Source: Microbacterium terregens (GTDB taxonomy: Bacteria > Actinomycetota > Actinomycetes > Actinomycetales > Microbacteriaceae). From it: DNA of 64,000 nt. This document shows positions 48,833-56,851 of this stretch, piece after piece. Position 1 is the first letter of the stretch, and the number at the start of each line of letters is the position of its first letter. The notes under the pieces are model-generated. The model did not search any database and was not told the DNA's origin. It was given only the letters and a program-made list of their open reading frames with translations. The position numbers and the translations under genes are program-made. The stretch spans positions 1,302,001-1,366,000 of the forward strand of contig NZ_BAAAWH010000001.1 in NCBI RefSeq assembly GCF_039534975.1, read 5' to 3'.

Positions 48833-50112
48833 GGGTCATCGTCGCGGTGGATGAGCCGCACGGGAGCGCGCTGGCGGACGGGTTGGCGGGCGAGCGTGTC
48901 GAGGTCATCGCCGTGGTCGCGGCATCCGCTGTCACGCTCGCGGCCGAGGACGGCGCGTTCGGGTCGGACGGCGAGACCCTCGCGCGGGCGCTCGCCGAGG
49001 CCGACGCCGTCGTGCTCGAAGTGTCGCGGGCGTCCCTGACCGCGTCGACCGTGGCTCTGTGCGACCGGAACGCCGTCCGGATCGCCCCGCTCAGTTCGGG
49101 TCCGCCGGATGACCGGATCGCGGCCGCCTTCGGCCTGGAGCAGACGCTGCCGCTCGAGGTGGAGCCCTGGCTGCTGGCGGAGCGGCTCACCACGTCTCCT
49201 CCGCCCAGGACGGCGCACGGCTCGAGCGCGCATCACGACGCCACCGGAGGGATGCCGCGCACCATCGCGGTGTGGGGACCGGCCGGTGCGCCGGGGCGGA
49301 CCACCCTCGCGATCGAGCTCGCGGTCGAGCTGGCCCGCGGGGGCAGGCACGTCGGACTCGTGGATGCCGATTCGCACGCGCCGTCCATCGCGCTGGCCCT
49401 CGGGCTGGCCGACGAGGCGCCCGGCTTCGCCGCGGTGTGCCGGCAGGCCGAACTCGGGGGACTGGACGCGCGCGAGCTCACGCGCATCAGCGCACCGATC
49501 GCGCGCACCGGGGTCGACGTGCTCACCGGGCTGAACCGCCCCTCGCGCTGGCCGGAACTCAGCGAGTCCCGTGTCGCGGCCGCGCTCGGCGCGTGCCGCG
49601 AGTGGGCGGATCACACCGTCGTCGACGTGGCCGCGTCCCTCGAGCGCGATGAGGAGATCATGAGCGACCTCGACGGTCCGCGCCGCAACGCCGCCACCCT
49701 GGCCGCCCTGCGCAGCGCCGACCTGGTGGTCGCGGTGGCCGCCGCCGACCCGCTCGGGATCTCCCGGTTCCTGCGCGCCTATCCGGAGCTGCGAGCCACG
49801 ATCGGTGCGACACCGGTGGTCGTCGTGGCCAATCGGCTGCGCCCCGGCGCCCTGGGCATCGACGCCCGGGGTCAGGTGCGCCGCACCCTGGATCGCTTCG
49901 GGGGCGTGACCGACGTCTGGTTCGTGCCGACCGATCCTCGCGCGGCCGATGCCGCTCTGCTGGCCGCGCGCCCGATCGCCGAGATCTCGCCGCGCTCGCC
50001 GATTCCCCTCGCCGTGCGACGGCTGGTCGGCGAGGCCGTCGCTCCCGTCCCGGTGCCGGAGCGTCGCATCCGAAGCAGCGCGCGCCGTCGCGCGGTCCCC
50101 GCCTCCGCATAG
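48829..50112 (+). CDS. CpaE/MinD-like P-loop ATPase with deviant Walker A
   Basis: 427 residues: a CheY-like N-terminal region (1-120), a linker, then a MinD/ParA domain. The P-loop is GPAGAPGRTT near 150-159, where Arg replaces the normally essential Lys of GKT and the ParA signature Lys is absent. The switch region has VGLVDADSHAPSIALALGLAD. The C-terminal tail is basic. CpaE localises pilus machinery; the altered P-loop suggests nucleotide binding without normal hydrolysis. It starts with GTG, overlapping the SAF gene, and is followed by a strong inverted repeat. Confidence 0.8.
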   Translation: MRVIVAVDEPHGSALADGLAGERVEVIAVVAASAVTLAAEDGAFGSDGETLARALAEADAVVLEVSRASLTASTVALCDRNAVRIAPLSSGPPDDRIAAAFGLEQTLPLEVEPWLLAERLTTSPPPRTAHGSSAHHDATGGMPRTIAVWGPAGAPGRTTLAIELAVELARGGRHVGLVDADSHAPSIALALGLADEAPGFAAVCRQAELGGLDARELTRISAPIARTGVDVLTGLNRPSRWPELSESRVAAALGACREWADHTVVDVAASLERDEEIMSDLDGPRRNAATLAALRSADLVVAVAAADPLGISRFLRAYPELRATIGATPVVVVANRLRPGALGIDARGQVRRTLDRFGGVTDVWFVPTDPRAADAALLAARPIAEISPRSPIPLAVRRLVGEAVAPVPVPERRIRSSARRRAVPASA

Positions 50113-50157
50113 CCCGGTGCATCGCGGGGCGGAGCCGCGGCATCCTCTGCCCTCGTG

Positions 50158-50216
50158 TTCACTTGCCCTGGATGTACCGAACGCACCGCTTTTCACGTAC
50201 GTCCAGGGCAAGTGAA
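50158..50216. repeat. 20-bp inverted repeat, 19-nt loop
   Basis: Left arm 50158-50177 and right arm 50197-50216 (TTCACTTGCCCTGGA core and complement) match at 19 of 20 positions. The stem is about half G+C, low for this genome. It may act as a terminator after the CpaE-like gene, but its length and composition suggest a mobile palindrome or a site for a protein. Confidence 0.75.
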
Positions 50217-50261
50217 GTGGGTGCGGCCGGCCCGCGGCCGCGCCAACTCTAAGCTTGAGGG

Positions 50262-51749
50262 ATGTCGACGCTCAGCGATCTCGTCTACGCCCAGGGCCGC
50301 TCGAGCGCGGAGGACGTGGAATGGCTCCACCGGCTCGCCGGTGACGGGCAGCTGCTGGCCGACCTCGCGTTCGCCGACATCGTCTTCTGGGTCCCGACCG
50401 AGGACGACTCCTTCGTCGCCGTCGCGCACACTCGACCGAGCGGCGCGGCGACGCTCTTCTACCGCGACATCGTCGGCGACCGGGTGCGGCCGCAATGGCG
50501 CACGCAGGTGCGCGACGCGTTCCAGGGCACCCGGATCGTCGATTCGGCATCACCGGACTGGTTCGAGGAGACTCCCACCCGCGTCCGCGCGGTGCCCATC
50601 GTCCGTTCCCGGGGGACAGAGCCCGCGCTGACGATCGGCGTGCTCACCCGGCACACCAACCTCGGGGAGGCGCGCACACCGTCGCGGCAGCAGATCACCT
50701 TCAACGACTGCGCCGACGATCTGTTCGGCATGATCGGTTCCGGTGGCTTCCCCGACCTCGCGGCCCCGTCGGCGCCGCGCCGCGGGGCGCCGCGTGCATC
50801 GGACGGGCTGATCCGCCTCGACGTCGACGGGATCACCACGTTCGCGAGCCCGAATGCGCTGTCGGCGTTCAATCGGCTCGGGTTCGACGACGAGCTCGAG
50901 GGGGAGTCCCTGATCGAGGTCGTCACGCGGATCATGCCCGGTCGGCGCGAGTTCGACGAATCGCTGCCGGTCGTGGTGACGGGCCGCGCTCCGTGGCGGA
51001 CCGACATCGAGGCGCGCGGTGTCACGGTCTCACTGCGCACGATCCCCTTGCGGGACCGCGGCACGCGGATCGGGGCCATCATGCTCTGCCGCGATGTGAC
51101 CGAGATCCGCCACCAGGAGCAGGAGCTCATCACCAAGGACGCCACGATCCGCGAGATCCACCATCGGGTCAAGAACAATCTGCAGACCGTCGCCTCGCTG
51201 CTGCGCATCCAGGCCCGCCGCTCGCACAGCGAGGAGGCGCGTGAGGCGCTCAGCCAGGCCATGCGGCGTGTCGCGGCGATCGCCGTCGTGCACGACACCC
51301 TCTCGGAGGGTCTCGCTCAGAACGTCGACTTCGACGAGGTGTTCGCGCGGGTCCTCAAGCTCGTCGCCGAGGTCGCCGCCGCGCCGAACACGCGCGCGCG
51401 CACGCACTCGACGGGCCGGTTCGGCACGCTGCCCAGCGCGTACGCCACGCCCCTCGCCCTCGCCCTCACCGAACTGGTCACGAACGCCGTGGAACACGGG
51501 CTCGCGGGCAAGGAGGGCGACGTCGAGATCATCACCGAACGCACGGAAGAGCGCCTCGAGGTGCGCGTGCGCGACACCGGGTCCGGGCTGCCCGAGGGTC
51601 AGGTCGGGCAGGGCCTGGGCACGCAGATCGTCCGCACCCTCATCCAGGGCGAACTCGGCGGCACGATCGACTGGCACACGCTGGTCGGCAGCGGCACGGA
51701 GGTCACGATCGACATCCCGATGCGCTACATCGAGCGGGAGAGCTCGTAA
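50262..51749 (+). CDS. pdtaS: Sensor histidine kinase PdtaS (HisKA_2/HWE-like)
   Basis: 495 residues, no membrane span. An N-terminal GAF-like domain (about 15-150) is followed by a PAS-like domain (about 185-285). The kinase part begins with the phospho-acceptor motif EIHHRVKNNLQTVASLLRIQ near 300-319, and the ATPase has ELVTNAVEHG and GQGLGTQIVRTL. PdtaS phosphorylates PdtaR, an ANTAR-domain RNA-binding antiterminator; no pdtaR lies in this window. TAAGCT (50250-50255) is 6 nt before the ATG. It converges on whiB1. Confidence 0.9.
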   Translation: MSTLSDLVYAQGRSSAEDVEWLHRLAGDGQLLADLAFADIVFWVPTEDDSFVAVAHTRPSGAATLFYRDIVGDRVRPQWRTQVRDAFQGTRIVDSASPDWFEETPTRVRAVPIVRSRGTEPALTIGVLTRHTNLGEARTPSRQQITFNDCADDLFGMIGSGGFPDLAAPSAPRRGAPRASDGLIRLDVDGITTFASPNALSAFNRLGFDDELEGESLIEVVTRIMPGRREFDESLPVVVTGRAPWRTDIEARGVTVSLRTIPLRDRGTRIGAIMLCRDVTEIRHQEQELITKDATIREIHHRVKNNLQTVASLLRIQARRSHSEEAREALSQAMRRVAAIAVVHDTLSEGLAQNVDFDEVFARVLKLVAEVAAAPNTRARTHSTGRFGTLPSAYATPLALALTELVTNAVEHGLAGKEGDVEIITERTEERLEVRVRDTGSGLPEGQVGQGLGTQIVRTLIQGELGGTIDWHTLVGSGTEVTIDIPMRYIERESS

Positions 51750-51849
51750 GCAACAAACCGGATGCCGTGGCCGAAGCGGTCGGTCACCGCGTCCCCATCG
51801 TGCAGACCACGCGTGGCGTGTCGGCTGCTCGGTCGGGACACGGGCAAGG

Positions 51850-51873
51850 CTCCGCGGCCGAAGGGCCGCGGAG
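51850..51873 (+). terminator. pdtaS terminator hairpin
   Basis: CTCCGCGGCC (51850-51859) and GGCCGCGGAG (51864-51873) form a perfect 10-bp stem with a GAAG loop about 100 nt after the pdtaS stop. Confidence 0.7.
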
Positions 51874-51887
51874 TCGACGTGCGCCGA

Positions 51888-51975
51888 GGATCTCGATACG
51901 GCGGCTTCGCCGCCTACTCGATCTTGACCCGACCCGGGTCAACGCCGCTTCGCGGCATTGACCCGGGTCGCGTCA
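51888..51975. repeat. Dispersed ~90-bp intergenic element, copy B
   Basis: It begins GGATCTCGATACG, continues with a hairpin GCGGC-TTC-GCCGC, has TACTCGATCTTGACCCGACC as in copy A, then a larger dyad (GGGTCAACGCCGC / GCGGCATTGACCC) and ends GGGTCGCGTCA. As with copy A, the TGA of a minus-strand gene (whiB1, 51975-51973) is the first three bases of the element. Confidence 0.78.
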
Positions 51976-52221
51976 AGAAGCGCGACGAGCGCGGGCGGCG
52001 CGGCGCTTGAGAGCGCGGCGCTCATCCTCGGAGAGTCCGCCCCACACGCCGGAGTCCTGCCCCGATTCCAGGGCGTACTGCAGGCAGATCTCCGTCACGG
52101 TGCATCGTGCACAGACGGATTTGGCCTTCTCGATCTGATCGACAGCCGGGCCGGTGTTCCCAACAGGGAAGAACAGCTCGGGGTCGACGGTGAGGCAGGC
52201 AGCCTTATCGCGCCAGTCCAT
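51973..52221 (-). CDS. whiB1: WhiB-family iron-sulfur regulator, WhiB1 type
   Basis: 82 residues: MDWRDKAACLTVDPELFFPVG has the first cluster Cys at 9. Three more follow at about 37, 40 and 46 (CARCTVTEIC), then SGVWGGLSEDERRALKRR with the GVWGG turn. WhiB1 is an essential NO-sensitive 4Fe-4S protein in mycobacteria that binds the primary sigma factor. AAGGAG precedes the ATG. The position beside pdtaS matches the M. tuberculosis order. Confidence 0.95.
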   Translation of the reverse strand: MDWRDKAACLTVDPELFFPVGNTGPAVDQIEKAKSVCARCTVTEICLQYALESGQDSGVWGGLSEDERRALKRRAARARRAS

Positions 52222-52468
52222 GGGGGGGCTCCTTGTGACGATGACGGGTGTTTCAGAGCCCGGATTCGGGTCCGCTACCCTGTGGGGATGTGCGAGAGAT
52301 GTCTCGCCCCACCTCGCTGTGGGAGCACACGGCTCTCATAATGGTCCCACAGGGCGGTGGGCGAATCAAGCGTTCAGCGGCACGTTAAGTGCCGTCTTGC
52401 TGAGGATTCGCCCCGTGGTGTAGAGGTTTTCCACAAGACAGCGACGACTGACAAGAGGGTTCTGACCA
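52222..52468. other. Divergent intergenic region upstream of whiB1
   Basis: 247 bp separate whiB1 (minus) from a small membrane-protein gene (plus). An inverted repeat CTGTGGGA / TCCCACAG (about 52318-52352) brackets the AT-rich CTCATAATGG, the best promoter-like hexamer (CATAAT, 52336-52341) on the plus strand. No confident whiB1 -10 was found, and no CRP-type TGTGA-N6-TCACA site is visible. Unusually long for this compact region, so probably regulatory. Confidence 0.45.
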
Positions 52469-52864
52469 ATGCGCACACACACGGTGGATCGACTCGCGGC
52501 ATTCGTGCTCGGGCTCGAGGGACTCGCGGTGGCCGCACTGGTCGGGTGGCAGATCTGGGCGCTCGCGGTCGGGGACACCGGCTCGGTGCAGAGCGCCGTC
52601 GCGCTGATGGTCCTCACCGCGGTGGGGGCGGTAGCTGTGCTCGCGTTCGCGGTGGCCACCTGGCGTGGCCTGTCCTGGGGCCGCTCGGGTGGCGTGGTCA
52701 CCCAGCTGCTGATCCTCGCCGTGGCGTTGGGTGCCGTGACCGGGGCCTACGCATCGCCGACGACGGGTCTGGCCCTCGCCATCCCCGGTCTGATCGCGCT
52801 CGTGCTGCTGCTGTTCGCGGTCCGGGCGGCGGGCCGGCAGGCCCGCGGCCCGGCATCCGAATAG
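52469..52864 (+). CDS. Small conserved membrane protein, four spans
   Basis: 131 residues with four hydrophobic segments near 10-32, 42-66, 72-92 and 95-117, short loops and a polar basic C-terminus. No catalytic motif and no recognised family beyond small actinobacterial membrane proteins. GAGGGT precedes the ATG. The end is 20 bp from the end of the convergent bcp gene. Confidence 0.7.
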   Translation: MRTHTVDRLAAFVLGLEGLAVAALVGWQIWALAVGDTGSVQSAVALMVLTAVGAVAVLAFAVATWRGLSWGRSGGVVTQLLILAVALGAVTGAYASPTTGLALAIPGLIALVLLLFAVRAAGRQARGPASE

Positions 52865-52883
52865 CGGCTGGCGCGCAGCCGGC

Positions 52884-53363
52884 TCAGGCGGCGTCGATCC
52901 CGACGAGCTTGCGCACCCGGGCGACGTGCCCGGTGGCCTTCACGTTGTAAAGCGCCTCCTGGATCCGGCCCTCGGCGTCGATGACGAAGGTGGAGCGGAT
53001 GACGCCCTGGTAGACCTTGCCGTAGTTCTTCTTCTCGCCCCACGTGCCGTACTCGTCGAGGACGACATGGTCGGGGTCGCTCAGGAGGTCGTAGGTGAGC
53101 CCGTCGCGCTCGCGGAAGCGGCGCAGCTTCTCGGGCAGGTCCGGGGAGATGCCCAGGACCGTGTAACCGGCGGCCTGCAGCGGTGCGAGGCTGTCGCGGA
53201 AGTCGCACGCCTCGGTCGTGCACCCGGGGGTCATGGCCTCGGGGTAGAAGAACAGCACGACGCCATGGCCGCGCAGATCGTGCAGTGAGACGGTCTTGTC
53301 ATCCTGGTTGAGCAGGGTGAAATCGGGGGCGGGGGATCCGGGCTTCAGAACGACGGTGCTCAT
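52884..53363 (-). CDS. bcp: Thiol peroxidase, BCP/PrxQ peroxiredoxin
   Basis: 159 residues. The peroxidatic Cys is in TPGCTTEACDFRD near 45-57 (Cys48), with the resolving Cys five residues later as in the alpha-2 type of PrxQ. FFYPEAMTPG and STFVIDAEGRI complete the thioredoxin fold. It reduces hydrogen and alkyl peroxides with thioredoxin. TACTCT on the minus strand lies 6 nt before the ATG, implying a leaderless message. Confidence 0.95.
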   Translation of the reverse strand: MSTVVLKPGSPAPDFTLLNQDDKTVSLHDLRGHGVVLFFYPEAMTPGCTTEACDFRDSLAPLQAAGYTVLGISPDLPEKLRRFRERDGLTYDLLSDPDHVVLDEYGTWGEKKNYGKVYQGVIRSTFVIDAEGRIQEALYNVKATGHVARVRKLVGIDAA

Positions 53364-53408
53364 CCCACCAGAGTAGGGCGATCCCGCGTGCGCGCGGGCC
53401 GCCGCCGG

Positions 53409-54452
53409 TCAGGGCTGATGACCGAACGTCGACAGCAGTCGTTGGAGCGAGTCCAGTCGCGCCGCGCCGTTCGGTCCGAGGCGACCCTCTGCGACCGCCT
53501 CCACGATCGCGCAGTCCGGGGCATCCGGGAGGTGGGTGCAGCCGCGCGGGCAGTTCTCCGCCACTTCGGCGAGCTCGGTGAAGGCGCCGAGGATGTTGGC
53601 CGGATCGACGTGGCCGAGACCGAACGAGCGCACCCCGGGCGTGTCGATCACCCATCCGTTGCCACCGTTCCCGCGGTAGCGCAGCGACACCGTCGACGAC
53701 GAGGTGTGGCGGCCGCGGCCGGTCACCTCGTTGACGTGCCCGGTCGCGCGCATCGCACTCGGCACGAGGGCGTTGACCAGCGTGGACTTGCCGACACCCG
53801 AGTGGCCGACGAACACCGTGGAATGCCCGATCAGCTCGGCGCCGATCCGTTCTAGCGGCATCTCTTCCTGCGCACTGGTGAACACCTCCAGGTCGAGCCC
53901 CTCGAAGTGCGAGAGGAACTCGGCCGGGTCGGCCAGATCGGTCTTGGTCACCACGAGCAGCGGACGCACCCCGGCATCCAGCGCCGCGACGAGATAGCGA
54001 TCGACGAGACGCTCCCGCGGTTCCGGGTCGGCGGCGGCGACGACGATCAGCATCTGATCGGCATTGGCGACGATGATCCGCTCGACCTGGTCGGTGTCGT
54101 CGGCTGATCTGCGCAGCAGCGACGTGCGGTCTTCGATGCCGACGATGCGCCCGAGGGTGCCCTCGTCGCCGGATCTGTCGCCGACGACCCGCGCGCGGTC
54201 GCCGGTGACGATCTGCATCCTCCGCAGTTCGCGCGCACGAGTGGCGGAAACGCGCCGCTCATCGGGAGTGTCCTCGTCGACCAGGACCGTGTACCGACCG
54301 CGGTCGACGCCGAGCACACGAGCGATCACGGCGTCGGCGTGCGCGGGCCGGCGTTTCGTGCGGGGGCGGTTCGCCTTGGGGTTCGGTCGCGCGCGCAGCG
54401 TCGTCTCGTCGAACTCGGGTTCGTCGTCCTGGTCGTCGTCCAGCCAGCTCAC
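53409..54452 (-). CDS. rsgA: Ribosome small subunit GTPase RsgA
   Basis: 347 residues. An OB-fold N-terminal domain (VLGVDRGRYTVLVDED near 47-62) leads to a circularly permuted GTPase: G4 VVTKTD near 168-173 comes before G1 GHSGVGKST near 215-223 and G3 DTPG. A zinc knuckle NCPRGCTHLPDAPDC follows near 300-314. RsgA checks 30S subunit maturation. The GTG start lies 13 bp after the aroA stop, in the same minus-strand unit. The recalled M. tuberculosis order (aroA next to Rv3228) is the same. Confidence 0.95.
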   Translation of the reverse strand: MSWLDDDQDDEPEFDETTLRARPNPKANRPRTKRRPAHADAVIARVLGVDRGRYTVLVDEDTPDERRVSATRARELRRMQIVTGDRARVVGDRSGDEGTLGRIVGIEDRTSLLRRSADDTDQVERIIVANADQMLIVVAAADPEPRERLVDRYLVAALDAGVRPLLVVTKTDLADPAEFLSHFEGLDLEVFTSAQEEMPLERIGAELIGHSTVFVGHSGVGKSTLVNALVPSAMRATGHVNEVTGRGRHTSSSTVSLRYRGNGGNGWVIDTPGVRSFGLGHVDPANILGAFTELAEVAENCPRGCTHLPDAPDCAIVEAVAEGRLGPNGAARLDSLQRLLSTFGHQP

Positions 54453-54465
54453 CGGGATGCAGACC

Positions 54466-55842
54466 TCAGGAGACCAGGTCGTGGAGCGGCTGCGAGTGGG
54501 CGCCGTCGTCGGGCGCGCCGTCCAGCATCGCCTGCCACAGTTCCGGGAACTCCGGGAGCGTCTTGGCCGTCGTGCCGATGTCGTCGATCTCGATCCCGGG
54601 GACGGCGAGGCCGATCAGGGCGCCCGTCGTGGCGAGCCGGTGGTCGTGGTGCGACCGCCAGGTGCCGCCGGTCAGGGCGCGGGGGACGATCCGGATGCCG
54701 TCGGGCAGCTCCTGCGCCTCGCCTCCGCGAGCGCGCAACTCGCTCACCAGCGCCGCGATGCGGTCGGTCTCGTGCCCGCGGATGTGGCCGATCCCGTAGA
54801 ACGTGCTCGGCGCATCCGCGAAGGCGGCGAGCGCGACCAGCGTGGGGGTGAGCTCGCCGGCCGCGGACAGGTCGAGATCGACTCCGGCGATGCCGTTGCC
54901 GGCGGTGACCGTGAGCGAACCGCCCCGGCGAACCGCTCGCGCACCCATGAGGGACAGGATCTCGGTGAGCATCGCGCCGGGCTGTGTGGAGTGGGCGGGC
55001 CAGCCGGTCACCGAGATCGAGCCGCCCGCGATCATCGCCGCGGCCAGGAAGGGCGCGGCGTTGGACAGGTCGGGCTCGATTGCGACGTCTTTCGCGCGCA
55101 CCGCGCCGGCGGGGACGACCCACTCGCCGGGAGCGGGGCGTTCGACGTGCACCCCACGGTGTGCGAGGGACTCGATCGTCATGTCGATGTGGGGCATGCT
55201 CGGCAGGCGCGCGCCGCGGTGGATGAGGTGCAGGCCGACATCGAACCGCGGCGCGGCCAGCAGCAGGCCGGACACGAACTGGCTGGACGCACTCGCGTCG
55301 ACGACGACTTCTCCGCCGCGGACGTGTCCGTGGCCGCGCACGATGAACGGCAGGGACCAGTGGCCGCCGTCGTCGATGTCGACGCCGACGTCGCGCAGAG
55401 CCTTGATCATCGTGCCCATCGGCCGGTGCAGCGCACTCTCGTGCGCCGTCAGCGTCACGTCGCCGCGCGCGAAGCCCGCCAGCCCCGCGACGAAGCGCAT
55501 CACGGTGCCCGCCTGGCCGCAGTCGACCTCGGTCGCGCCCTGCAGCGGCCACACAGGTGTGACGACGAGGTCGTCGCCGTATCTGCCGGTGCCCGGGCTG
55601 CGGTCGATGCCGACGCCGAGCGTGCGCAGGGCCGTGATCATCCGGGCGGAATCGTCCGAGTGCAGAGGCGAAGCCAGGCGGCCCGGGCCGTCGGCCAGCG
55701 CCGCGAGGATGAGCTCACGATTGGTGAGCGATTTCGACCCCGGCACTGTGATTGTCGCCCGCAACGGACCCTCGGCCGTCGGCGCGGCCCATCGACCGCG
55801 CGCCGACGGTTTCGGAAGGTGGGAATACCGGTCACCAGTCAT
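54466..55842 (-). CDS. aroA: 3-phosphoshikimate 1-carboxyvinyltransferase (EPSP synthase)
   Basis: 458 residues. [14 protein letters not shown] near 34-47 and [15 protein letters not shown] are substrate-site blocks. [15 protein letters not shown] near 106-120 is the glyphosate/PEP loop (Q-A-G-T-V-M-R in place of the enterobacterial N-A-G-T-A-M-R), as in actinobacterial Aro[13 protein letters not shown] near 400-411 belongs to the C-terminal site. It forms EPSP in the shikimate pathway. A TAGGGT hexamer lies 8 nt before the ATG. Its first codons contain the divergent SigR-type promoter. Confidence 0.95.
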   Translation of the reverse strand: MTGDRYSHLPKPSARGRWAAPTAEGPLRATITVPGSKSLTNRELILAALADGPGRLASPLHSDDSARMITALRTLGVGIDRSPGTGRYGDDLVVTPVWPLQGATEVDCGQAGTVMRFVAGLAGFARGDVTLTAHESALHRPMGTMIKALRDVGVDIDDGGHWSLPFIVRGHGHVRGGEVVVDASASSQFVSGLLLAAPRFDVGLHLIHRGARLPSMPHIDMTIESLAHRGVHVERPAPGEWVVPAGAVRAKDVAIEPDLSNAAPFLAAAMIAGGSISVTGWPAHSTQPGAMLTEILSLMGARAVRRGGSLTVTAGNGIAGVDLDLSAAGELTPTLVALAAFADAPSTFYGIGHIRGHETDRIAALVSELRARGGEAQELPDGIRIVPRALTGGTWRSHHDHRLATTGALIGLAVPGIEIDDIGTTAKTLPEFPELWQAMLDGAPDDGAHSQPLHDLVS

Positions 55843-55848
55843 CGGGTT
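55821..55848 (+). promoter_or_regulatory. SigR/SigH-type ECF promoter upstream of sigR
   Basis: GGGAAT (55821-55826) and GTT (55846-55848) are separated by 19 bp, matching the GGAAT-N18/19-GTT consensus of the thiol-oxidative-stress sigma factors SigR (Streptomyces) and SigH (mycobacteria). It lies about 60 nt before the sigR ATG, within the first codons of the divergent aroA gene. It predicts autoactivation of the sigR-rsrA operon. Confidence 0.75.
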
Positions 55849-55907
55849 CTACCCTACTGAACCGTTGCGGACAACAAGCAGCGACGCAACCGGAGAAAGT
55901 GAGCCGC

Positions 55908-56594
55908 ATGATCGCCGTGCTCGATCGGCCAGCCGCCGACGACGTTCCCGCGCTCGACCTGGCCTGGGACCTTGCCGCCGTAGACTGGCGCGTGATGATT
56001 GACGAGGCAGAGGAAGCCACCGACGCGCGCACCCAGTTCGAGGTGCAGGCGCTTCCCTTCATGGATCAGCTTTACGCGGCGGCGATGCGGATGACGCGCA
56101 ATCCGGCCGACGCGGCCGATCTCGTGCAGGAGACGTTCGTGAAGGCGTTCGGATCCTGGGCGACGTTCACTCAGGGAACCAACCTGAAGGCGTGGCTGTA
56201 CCGCATCCTCACCAACACGTACATCAACATCTATCGCAAGCGGCAGCGCGAGCCCTACCAGGGAACGATCGACGAGCTCGAGGACTGGCAGATGGGTGGC
56301 GCGGAATCCACCACCGCCACGAGCAGCCGATCGGCCGAGGCCGAGGCGATAGACCGGATGCCGGCATCCGTGGTGAAGGACGCTCTGCAGGCGATCCCCG
56401 AGGACTTCCGGTTGGCGGTGTACCTCGCGGACGTCGAGGGCTTCGCATACCAGGAGATCGCCGACATCATGAAGACACCCATCGGCACGGTCATGAGCCG
56501 TCTGCATCGTGGCAGGCGCATGCTTCGTGAGCTGCTGGCGGATTATGCGGCCGAGCGCGGCATCAGCGCAGCCGCGACAGGGAGCAGGAAATGA
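55908..56594 (+). CDS. sigR: ECF sigma factor, SigR/SigH type
   Basis: 228 residues from the ATG at 55908 (GGAG upstream). A second possible start at ATG 55995 would give the length usual for SigR, about 199 residues. Region 2 contains [35 protein letters not shown] with the family's core and [30 protein letters not shown]. Region 4 has [42 protein letters not shown]. The overlap with the zinc anti-sigma gene and the GGAAT-GTT promoter identify the thiol-stress type. Confidence 0.92.
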   Translation: MIAVLDRPAADDVPALDLAWDLAAVDWRVMIDEAEEATDARTQFEVQALPFMDQLYAAAMRMTRNPADAADLVQETFVKAFGSWATFTQGTNLKAWLYRILTNTYINIYRKRQREPYQGTIDELEDWQMGGAESTTATSSRSAEAEAIDRMPASVVKDALQAIPEDFRLAVYLADVEGFAYQEIADIMKTPIGTVMSRLHRGRRMLRELLADYAAERGISAAATGSRK

Positions 56595-56833
56595 CCGACT
56601 GCGGCTGTGAGAAGGCGCGACGCGACCTGGAGGAGTACCTCCGCCACGAGGTGTGCAAGACGTCACAGAGCGATATCGCCCAGCATCTGGAGAACTGCCC
56701 CAGCTGCCGGGATGAGGCGCTCGTGTCGCGGACCCTCACCGAGGTGGTGGCGCGCGCGTGCAAGGAGACGGCACCCGAAGAGCTGCGCGATCAGGTGCTC
56801 AGCCGCCTGCGTGCGGCGCAGGCGACCCACTGA
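56591..56833 (+). CDS. rsrA: Zinc-containing anti-sigma factor, RsrA/RshA type
   Basis: 80 residues, ATG overlapping the sigR stop (ATGA). The ZAS motif H-x3-C-x2-C is at His32, Cys36 and Cys39 (HLENCPSC). Cys4, Cys6 and Cys22 supply further thiols; Cys6 or nearby is the likely fourth zinc ligand and redox trigger. In the reduced state it sequesters the sigma factor; disulfide formation ejects zinc and releases it. It ends in a short helical tail. Confidence 0.92.
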   Translation: MTDCGCEKARRDLEEYLRHEVCKTSQSDIAQHLENCPSCRDEALVSRTLTEVVARACKETAPEELRDQVLSRLRAAQATH

Positions 56834-56851
56834 CGCGAGCGGCGGCATCCG

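Noticed and set aside
52222..52468. CRP/cAMP binding site upstream of whiB1
   Set aside because: No TGTGA-N6-TCACA dyad is present in the gap.
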